From: Trebonia sp.
GTDB taxonomy: Bacteria; Actinomycetota; Actinomycetes; Streptosporangiales; Streptosporangiaceae
DNA: 5,532 nt
Assembly: GCA_030038035.1 (NCBI GenBank)
Contig: JASHPP010000558.1
Span: forward strand, 1-5,532
Direction of reading: 5' to 3'
The notes beneath the pieces are model-generated. The model saw only the letters and a program-made list of their open reading frames with translations. It ran no database searches and was not told the DNA's origin. Every line of letters begins with the position of its first letter. The stretch's first letter is position 1. Shown in pieces: positions 1 through 4,170 of this stretch. Position numbers and translations under genes: made by a program.

Positions 1-819
1 CGGCAGCAGCAGCGGGAGGACCGTCGGGAACCGGTTGACCGGCTGCAGGTGCGAGTAGTTGATGAGGATGTTCGGGTCGAGCGACGCGGTGCTCGAGATC
101 GGGCCGTAGGCGAGCAGCAGGCCGAGCAGGTACGCGCCTGCGTCGCCCATGAAGACCCGCGCCGGATGGAAGTTGTGCGGCAGGAACCCGATGCAGACGC
201 CGGCGAGCACGGCGGACGCGACCGCGGGCACCGACTGCGACGGGATGCCCACCGAATTGCTCAGCGTGTACGAGTAGACCAGGTAGGACAGCCCGGCGAT
301 CGCGACCACGCCGGCCGCCAGGCCGTCCAGCCCGTCGATGAAGTTCACCGCGTTGACCGTGAGGACGACGATCAGGATCGTCAGCGTGGCGCTGAGGTCG
401 GGCTCAAGGGAGAAGATCTGGCCGCCGGGCAGCGGCACCCACGGCAGGTACACGCCGCTCCACATCAGGATGCCGCCCGCCGCGACCTGCGCGGCAAGCC
501 TGCTGATCACCCCCATGCCGAAGCGGTCGTCGAGGGCCCCGATGAGCACGAGCAACCCGCCGGCGAGCAGCAGCCCGATGACGGTGCGAGACGACGGGAA
601 GGCCTGCCTCAGGTAGCTGAGCCTTTCCGCGACGAGCAGGCCGACGACCAGGCCGCCGTACATCGCGACCCCGCCGAGCAGCGGAGTCGGCTTCTCGTGG
701 ACGTCCCGGCCGCGCGGCGCGTGCATCGCGCCGATCGCGATCGAGGCCCGCCGCACCAGCGGCGTCAGCAAGTACGTCACCACCGCGGCGATGATCAGGA
801 CGTACAGGTAATCGCGCAT
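1..819 (-). CDS. wecA: Polyprenyl-phosphate GlcNAc-1-phosphate transferase, WecA/Rfe-like (3' end outside window)
   Basis: This integral membrane enzyme of the MraY/WecA family transfers a sugar-1-phosphate from a UDP-sugar to polyprenyl phosphate, starting lipid-linked glycans such as wall-polysaccharide linkers. The frame runs without a stop to position 1, giving 273 residues; the C-terminus is missing. It opens MRDYLYVLIIAAVVTYLLTP, a first transmembrane helix. Family landmarks are RDVHEKPTPLLGG (38-50), the metal/substrate aspartates GALDDRFG (94-101), NAVNFIDGLDGLAAG (156-170), and GFLPHNFHPARVFMGDAGAY (211-230). Several hydrophobic helices lie between them. The ATG is 12 nt after the tsaC stop, in the same frame, with no clear Shine-Dalgarno sequence, so re-initiation or coupling is likely. 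Position matches M. tuberculosis rfe (Rv1302). The NFIDGLDG and HNFHPARVF motifs favour the WecA/TagO branch over MraY. The exact sugar is inferred. The atp operon probably follows outside the window. Confidence 0.92.
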   Translation of the reverse strand, partial: MRDYLYVLIIAAVVTYLLTPLVRRASIAIGAMHAPRGRDVHEKPTPLLGGVAMYGGLVVGLLVAERLSYLRQAFPSSRTVIGLLLAGGLLVLIGALDDRFGMGVISRLAAQVAAGGILMWSGVYLPWVPLPGGQIFSLEPDLSATLTILIVVLTVNAVNFIDGLDGLAAGVVAIAGLSYLVYSYTLSNSVGIPSQSVPAVASAVLAGVCIGFLPHNFHPARVFMGDAGAYLLGLLLAYGPISSTASLDPNILINYSHLQPVNRFPTVLPLLLP

Positions 820-831
820 GGCGGCGCCGGG

Positions 832-1554
832 TCAGGAACCGGGTCCGGCGTCCCCGCCGGCCAGCGGATGCGGCTCCGCCGGGTTCATTCCGTCCGCCTC
901 GGGCGGCGGGCCTGGCAGGTCGATGACCGGGACGACCTTGCGGATCCGGTCAATGCTGAGCGCCCCGGCCCGGAGCATCCGCGGCACCGTTCCGGTCAGA
1001 TCGAGGATTGTCGACGGCACGCTGTCCGTGCATGGCCCGCCGTCCAGGTAAACCGAGACGGCGTCGCCGAGCTGGGACTCGGCCTCGCCGGCCGTCGTGG
1101 CCGCGGCCGAGCCGTGCCGGTTGGCGCTGCTCACCGCCATCGGCCCGGTCCGGCGGAGCAGGTCGAGCGCCACCGGATGCAGCGGCATGCGGACCGCGAC
1201 CGTGCCGAGCGTGTCGCCCAGGTCCCATTTCAGCGTCGGGGTCGCCCGGAACACCAGCGTCAGCGGCCCCGGCCAGAACTCGTCGAGGAGGTCCTGGCCG
1301 AACGCGCCGAGCGACTCGGTAAGCGCCGCCGCCGCGCGCACGCTGCCGACAAGCACCGGGGGCGGCATGTTCCTGCCGCGGCCCTTGGCCGCGAGCAGGG
1401 CGGTGACGGACGACGCCGTGAACGCGTCACCGCCGATCCCGTAGACCGTGTCAGTGGGCAGCACTACCAGCCCGCCGTGCTGGACGGCGGTGACCGCCGC
1501 CGCGATGCCGGCTTCCCGCTGCTGCGCGTCCGCGCAGTCGTATCGAGCGCTCAT
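832..1554 (-). CDS. L-threonylcarbamoyladenylate synthase, Sua5/YciO/YrdC/YwlC family
   Basis: This family makes threonylcarbamoyl-AMP from threonine, bicarbonate and ATP, the first step of the universal tRNA modification t6A37. From the ATG at 1554 the product is 240 aa: MSARYDCADAQQREAGI, then LVVLPTDTVYGIGGDAF (PTDTVYG 33-39), the KGRGRN segment (57-62), FWPGPLTLV (about 93-101), TVAVRMPLHPVA (about 118-129), SSAN (142-145) and VPSTILDLTG (about 179-188). Only the YrdC-like domain is present. The extra C-terminal domain of Sua5 proper is absent, so it is TsaC-like in architecture. A Pro/Gly/Ala-rich tail of about 30 residues follows LRKVVP-like sequence at about 205-210 and looks disordered. 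An in-frame ATG at 1563 would add MEP, but AGGA is better spaced for 1554 and homologues begin near RYD. The gene follows prmC after 30 nt. This is the position of Rv1301 in M. tuberculosis. Confidence 0.93.
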   Translation of the reverse strand: MSARYDCADAQQREAGIAAAVTAVQHGGLVVLPTDTVYGIGGDAFTASSVTALLAAKGRGRNMPPPVLVGSVRAAAALTESLGAFGQDLLDEFWPGPLTLVFRATPTLKWDLGDTLGTVAVRMPLHPVALDLLRRTGPMAVSSANRHGSAAATTAGEAESQLGDAVSVYLDGGPCTDSVPSTILDLTGTVPRMLRAGALSIDRIRKVVPVIDLPGPPPEADGMNPAEPHPLAGGDAGPGS

Positions 1555-1556
1555 CG

Positions 1557-1576
1557 GTTCCATCCTGTCATGGAAT
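1557..1576 (-). promoter_or_regulatory. Hairpin enclosing the tsaC ribosome binding site
   Basis: In the minus-strand RNA, UUCCAU (1575-1570) can pair with AUGGAA (1563-1558) across a 6-nt loop GACAGG. The loop exposes AGG of the likely Shine-Dalgarno sequence AGGA (1566-1563), which lies 8 nt before the ATG at 1554. The stem hides the alternative ATG at 1563-1561, which is only 1 nt from ACAGG. This supports the downstream start and might tune translation, though a 6-bp stem is weak. Confidence 0.4.
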
Positions 1577-1584
1577 CTTATGCT

Positions 1585-2481
1585 CTACAGGCCCGGCCAG
1601 GTCGCCGTTACGAACCGGTCGCGGCCTGCCAGGTCCTTGTTGTCACGCGTGTCCCGCCACCCGGCTTCTTCGGCGAACACCCAGTACACCGCCGTGCCCT
1701 GCTGCGCGCCGTGTTCCACGGCGACCAGGCCGCCGGGCCGCAGCAACCACCGCGCGATCCGTTCGACCGCCCTGATCGCCACCAGGCCGTCCGAGCCGCT
1801 CCACAGCGCGGCCGGCGGGTCGTACTCCCCCACCTCGGGCGGCACCACCGAGCCCAGCGGGATGTAGGGCGGATTGGAGACCACGAGGTCGGCGGTCCCG
1901 GCAACCGCGGCCAGCTCACCCGGGCCCGCCGGAGCCTCCCCCGCCGGCTGCCCGGAGACGAAGTCCCCTGCATGCAGCAGCACGCGCCCGGCGGTGTACG
2001 AGTCGACGTACCTGGTGATGTTCCGTTCCGCCCAGCTCCGGGCCAGCGGGTCCGCCTCGACCGCGTGCACCCGCGCCCGCGGCACCTCCTGCGCGATCGA
2101 CAGCGCTATCGCGCCTGACCCGGTGCCCAGGTCGACCGCGACCGGCTCGGCGACGTCCATCTCACGGAGCCGGTCGATCGCCCACCCGGTCATCACCTCG
2201 GTCTCCGGCCTGGGCACGAAGACGCCAGGCCCGACATCGAGCTCCAGGTACCGGAAGAACGCGCGCCCGGTGATGTGCTGCAACGGCTCGCGGGCAGCCC
2301 GGCGTCCCACATCCACCCAGAACCTCGCGTCGAACTCCGAGTCAGGCACCGTGTGCAGCTCGCCGCGCCCGACGTTGTGGATGTTGGCCGCGATCAGCTC
2401 GGCGTCCGCGCGCGGCGAGTCCACGCCCGCCTCCGCGAGCCGGGCGGTGGCCAGCGCGATCTCATCGAGCAGCAGGCTCAC
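1585..2481 (-). CDS. prmC: Peptide chain release factor N5-glutamine methyltransferase
   Basis: PrmC (HemK) uses S-adenosylmethionine to methylate the glutamine of the GGQ motif in release factors, which speeds peptide release. The 298-aa product has a helical N-terminal substrate-binding domain followed by a Rossmann-type methyltransferase domain. Visible landmarks are [20 protein letters not shown] (65-84), FVPRPETE (88-95), the SAM-binding loop [12 protein letters not shown] (117-128), the acidic VEAD (141-144), and the catalytic NPPY (203-206, in [11 protein letters not shown]). A Gly/Ala/Pro-rich insertion at about 176-195 precedes NPPY and is probably a flexible loop. The start is a GTG with GGGAG 4 nt upstream. 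The gene overlaps the end of prfA by 20 bp, which suggests translational coupling of the enzyme to its substrate. Confidence 0.96.
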   Translation of the reverse strand: MSLLLDEIALATARLAEAGVDSPRADAELIAANIHNVGRGELHTVPDSEFDARFWVDVGRRAAREPLQHITGRAFFRYLELDVGPGVFVPRPETEVMTGWAIDRLREMDVAEPVAVDLGTGSGAIALSIAQEVPRARVHAVEADPLARSWAERNITRYVDSYTAGRVLLHAGDFVSGQPAGEAPAGPGELAAVAGTADLVVSNPPYIPLGSVVPPEVGEYDPPAALWSGSDGLVAIRAVERIARWLLRPGGLVAVEHGAQQGTAVYWVFAEEAGWRDTRDNKDLAGRDRFVTATWPGL

Positions 2482-3544
2482 TGCGCTCCCGCTCGGCCAG
2501 CTTCGCCGCCAGGTCCGCGGCGGCGAGCGCGTCGATCACCGCGTCGAGCTCCCCGTCGATCACCTGATCCAGGTTGTAGGCCTTGTAACCGACCCGGTGG
2601 TCGGAGATCCGGTTCTCAGGGAAGTTGTAGGTGCGGATCCGCTCGGAGCGATCGACGGTGCGGACCTGGGCCTTGCGCTCCGCGGCCGCCTTCGCGTCCG
2701 CGTCGGCCTCGGCCTGGGCGAGCAGCCGGGCGCGCAGCACCCGCAGCGCCTGCTCCTTGTTCTGCAGCTGGCTCTTCTCGTTCTGGCAGGAGACCACGAT
2801 GCCGGATGGCAGGTGGGTGATCCGCACCGCGGAGTCGGTGGTGTTCACCGACTGCCCGCCCGGCCCGGACGAGCGGAACACGTCGACCTTGATGTCGTTG
2901 TCGTTGATCTGCACGTCCACCGGGTCGGCTTCGGGCAGCACGAGCACGCCCGCGGCCGAGGTGTGGATCCGGCCCTGCGACTCGGTGACCGGCACTCGCT
3001 GCACCCGGTGCACGCCGCCCTCGTACTTCAGCCGCGACCACGCGCCCGTCCCGCCGCGGCCTGTCTTGACCGCGACGGTCGCGTCCTTGATGCCGCCAAG
3101 ACCCGTGGGCGTGGAGTCGATGACCTCGGTCTTCCAGCCGTGGCGCTCGGCGTACCGCAGGTACATGCGGAGCAGGTCGGCGGCGAACAAGGCGGACTCC
3201 TCACCGCCCTCACCGGCCTTGACTTCGAGGATGGTGTCGCGCTCGTCGTTCGGATCCTTCGGCACGAGGAGCGTGCGCAGCCGGTCTTCGAGTTCGGCGC
3301 GACGGGCGGCGAGTTCAGCGGCCTCCGCCGCGAACGCCTGGTCCTCCGGCGCCAGCTCGAGCGCGGTCGCCTCGTCCTCGCCGGCCTGCTGCCACTCGCG
3401 GAACGCGTTGACGATCGGGGTCAGCTCCGCGTACCGCTTGGCGAGCGCCCGGACCTGCTCCGGGTCCGCGTGCACGCCGGGATCGGCGAGGGCGCGCTCA
3501 AGCTCGGCGCGCTCGCTCGCCAGGTCCCCGAGCCTGTCGAACAC
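2462..3544 (-). CDS. prfA: Peptide chain release factor 1 (RF1)
   Basis: RF1 recognises UAA and UAG in the ribosomal A site and triggers hydrolysis of peptidyl-tRNA. From the GTG start the protein is 360 aa, the same as E. coli RF1, and opens [19 protein letters not shown] like actinobacterial homologues. The frame extends two codons further to a TTG at 3550, but spacing from the AGAAGGG ribosome binding site and homologue length favour GTG. The N-terminal domain is helical and Ala/Glu-rich. The stop-codon-reading tripeptide PVT (185-187, in [19 protein letters not shown]) identifies RF1 rather than RF2. The catalytic GGQ is at 229-231, in [18 protein letters not shown]. The C-terminal RF1 signature [18 protein letters not shown] follows from about residue 311. 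The TGA stop lies inside the start of prmC, whose product methylates Gln231. Confidence 0.97.
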   Translation of the reverse strand: MFDRLGDLASERAELERALADPGVHADPEQVRALAKRYAELTPIVNAFREWQQAGEDEATALELAPEDQAFAAEAAELAARRAELEDRLRTLLVPKDPNDERDTILEVKAGEGGEESALFAADLLRMYLRYAERHGWKTEVIDSTPTGLGGIKDATVAVKTGRGGTGAWSRLKYEGGVHRVQRVPVTESQGRIHTSAAGVLVLPEADPVDVQINDNDIKVDVFRSSGPGGQSVNTTDSAVRITHLPSGIVVSCQNEKSQLQNKEQALRVLRARLLAQAEADADAKAAAERKAQVRTVDRSERIRTYNFPENRISDHRVGYKAYNLDQVIDGELDAVIDALAAADLAAKLAERERSEPAAR

Positions 3545-3552
3545 AATCAAAA

Positions 3553-3559
3553 CCCTTCT
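3553..3559 (-). promoter_or_regulatory. Ribosome binding site that decides the prfA start
   Basis: AGAAGGG on the minus strand lies 8 nt before the GTG at 3544-3542 but only 2 nt before the alternative in-frame TTG at 3550-3548. Normal spacing therefore selects the GTG. Confidence 0.7.
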
Positions 3560-3569
3560 CTGTTTACCC

Positions 3570-3591
3570 CCGGGGGGCCTAGCCCCCCCGG
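3570..3591 (-). other. GC-rich hairpin upstream of prfA
   Basis: CCGGGGGG (3570-3577 on the + strand) pairs with CCCCCCGG (3584-3591) around a 6-nt loop, giving an 8-bp all-GC stem. In the minus-strand transcript it ends about 10 nt before the prfA Shine-Dalgarno sequence. It resembles the adjacent 30-bp units in its G/C tracts but is out of phase with them. It could be a terminator or attenuator, an RNA-stabilising 5' hairpin, or a decayed repeat unit. Confidence 0.55.
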
Positions 3592-3599
3592 TGACCCCC

Positions 3600-3720
3600 C
3601 AATGGGGGGACTACGCGTCCCCCCATGCCCCCCGCGGGGGGACTACCGTCCCCCATGCCCCCCGCGGGGGGACTACCGTCCCCCATGCCCCCGCGTGGGA
3701 CTGCCCGTCCCTTCGTGCCC
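3600..3720 (-). repeat. Four tandem 30-bp units, each a G/C-tract hairpin
   Basis: Units at 3631-3660 and 3661-3690 are identical over 30 bp. Diverged units flank them at about 3600-3630 and 3691-3720, so a 30-bp period runs for about 120 bp. Each unit can fold. Unit 1 has ATGGGGGGA (3602-3610) pairing with TCCCCCCAT (3618-3626), a perfect 9-bp stem. Units 2 and 3 have GGGGGA (3637-3642, 3667-3672) pairing with TCCCCC (3649-3654, 3679-3684). Unit 4 has GGGAC (3697-3701) pairing with GTCCC (3707-3711). A 14-bp palindrome, CCCCCCGCGGGGGG, spans the unit junctions at 3628-3641 and 3658-3671 and would compete with these stems. The array lies between the rpmE terminator and prfA. The strand is given as that of the flanking genes. 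Its function is unknown. Confidence 0.85.
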
Positions 3721-3738
3721 CTGGCCCCTGACACGGCT

Positions 3739-3774
3739 GTAGCGCCCGTGCGCCTATTGCGGCACGGGCGCTAC
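3739..3774 (-). terminator. Strong hairpin terminator after rpmE, without a U-tract
   Basis: A perfect 13-bp inverted repeat, GTAGCGCCCGTGC with GCACGGGCGCTAC, encloses a 10-nt loop and begins 8 nt after the rpmE stop codon. No run of T follows on the minus strand. That is the common actinobacterial form of hairpin terminator, which could also serve as an RNA 3'-end stabiliser. It probably separates rpmE from prfA at least partly. Confidence 0.8.
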
Positions 3775-3782
3775 TGACCGGG

Positions 3783-4016
3783 CTACTTCTTGCCGGACTT
3801 GCCGACGACAGCGCCCTTGCCGAACCGCTTCTCAAAGCGCGCGACACGACCGCCGGTGTCCAGGATCTTCTGCTTGCCCGTGTAGAACGGGTGGCACTGC
3901 GAGCATACGTCGGTGTGGATCACGCCGTTGGGCGCGGTCGACCGCGTCACGAACGTGTTGCCGCACCCGCAGGTCACGGTCGTGACCTGGTAGGGCGGGT
4001 GAATCTCAGGCTTCAT
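3783..4016 (-). CDS. rpmE: 50S ribosomal protein bL31, zinc-binding type
   Basis: bL31 is a small protein of the large ribosomal subunit that helps bridge the two subunits. The product is 77 aa and opens [10 protein letters not shown], the classic bL31 start. Cys16 and Cys18 (CGCGN) plus Cys38 and Cys41 ([12 protein letters not shown]) form the zinc site of the C+ type, as opposed to the Cys-free paralogue that replaces it under zinc limitation. The C-terminus is basic ([17 protein letters not shown]). An AAGGAG Shine-Dalgarno sequence lies 8 nt before the ATG at 4016-4014. The frame is open a further 16 codons upstream to 4064, but the family start and this ribosome binding site rule out the longer form. 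The gene sits between rho and prfA, with its own likely promoter upstream and a strong hairpin just after its TAG stop. Confidence 0.97.
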   Translation of the reverse strand: MKPEIHPPYQVTTVTCGCGNTFVTRSTAPNGVIHTDVCSQCHPFYTGKQKILDTGGRVARFEKRFGKGAVVGKSGKK

Positions 4017-4100
4017 CTGGTTGGCTCCTTGCCTTAAGCGGTCGCCGGGTCGCCTTCGCCGCAACGGGCGTGCCAGCGGGTGGCGTGGCGTGAACCGGTA

Positions 4101-4114
4101 CCGCGTAGTCGCGG
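4101..4114 (-). other. Short hairpin in the rpmE leader (possible L31 leader element)
   Basis: The minus-strand leader contains CCGCG-ACTA-CGCGG, a perfect 5-bp stem with a 4-nt loop. It lies inside the transcript expected from the promoter at 4164-4138. Further weak pairings downstream are GCCA-CCCGC-TGGC, and GGC-AAGGA-GCC around the Shine-Dalgarno sequence itself. Autoregulatory L31 leaders are described for actinobacteria, but I cannot confirm a match to that RNA family by eye. Confidence 0.35.
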
Positions 4115-4121
4115 CTTTCTA

Positions 4122-4140
4122 GTTTGCCAGACGCGCAAAC
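4122..4140 (-). repeat. Inverted repeat over the rpmE promoter -10 and start region
   Basis: A perfect 6-bp inverted repeat: GTTTGC (4140-4135), a 7-nt spacer GCGTCTG, then GCAAAC (4127-4122), read on the minus strand. The first arm contains the GTT of the proposed SigR-type -10 element, and the spacer covers the expected start of transcription. It could be an operator, a short hairpin in read-through RNA from rho, or chance. No poly-T tract follows, so it is not a convincing terminator for rho. Confidence 0.45.
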
Positions 4141-4164
4141 CGGTTACGGCCAGCACGTATTCCC
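4138..4164 (-). promoter_or_regulatory. Probable SigR/SigH-type (thiol-oxidative stress) promoter for rpmE
   Basis: On the minus strand, GGGAAT (4164-4159), exactly 18 nt, then GTT (4140-4138) matches the consensus of the actinobacterial ECF sigma factor SigR (SigH in mycobacteria), GGAAT-N18-GTT. It lies 6 nt after the rho stop codon and about 120 nt upstream of the rpmE start. The start of transcription would fall near 4131, giving a leader of roughly 115 nt. From memory, Streptomyces coelicolor rpmE is a reported SigR target, which fits this position. The motif is seen directly; its use here is inferred. Confidence 0.72.
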
Positions 4165-4170
4165 TGGCTG

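Noticed and set aside
49..2118. Very long + strand open frame (689 codons) antisense to wecA, tsaC and prmC
   Set aside because: Its product is Arg/Asp/His/Gln-rich low-complexity sequence with no domain. Three recognisable genes lie opposite it. Long antisense frames are expected in very GC-rich DNA.
3570..3690. G-quadruplex in the G-runs of the minus strand
   Set aside because: G-runs are present (GGGGGG-CAT-GGGGG per unit), but each is matched by a nearby C-run, so hairpins should dominate. I cannot judge the balance by eye.
3600..3720. CRISPR-like repeat array
   Set aside because: Units of 30 bp abut directly with no unique spacers, and no cas genes are visible. It is a tandem repeat.
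1874..3742. Long + strand open frame (622 codons) opposite prmC and prfA and through the 30-bp array
   Set aside because: No family features, and it is a shadow of well-identified genes. The PPCPPRGDYR-like repeats at its end come only from the 30-bp DNA repeat being a multiple of three.
3611..3847. Minus-strand small frame with repeated AWGTVVPPRG at its C-terminus
   Set aside because: It overlaps rpmE in another frame and runs through the terminator and the repeat array. It has no supporting family match.
4017..4064. Longer bL31 start at 4064 ([16 protein letters not shown] extension)
   Set aside because: The AAGGAG ribosome binding site lies within this stretch, 8 nt before the MKPEIHPPY start that is typical of the family.
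4092..4144. AACCGGT direct repeats at 4093-4099 and 4138-4144 as a regulator site pair
   Set aside because: Only 7 bp each, no further symmetry, and the second overlaps the better explained promoter. Chance is likely in this composition.
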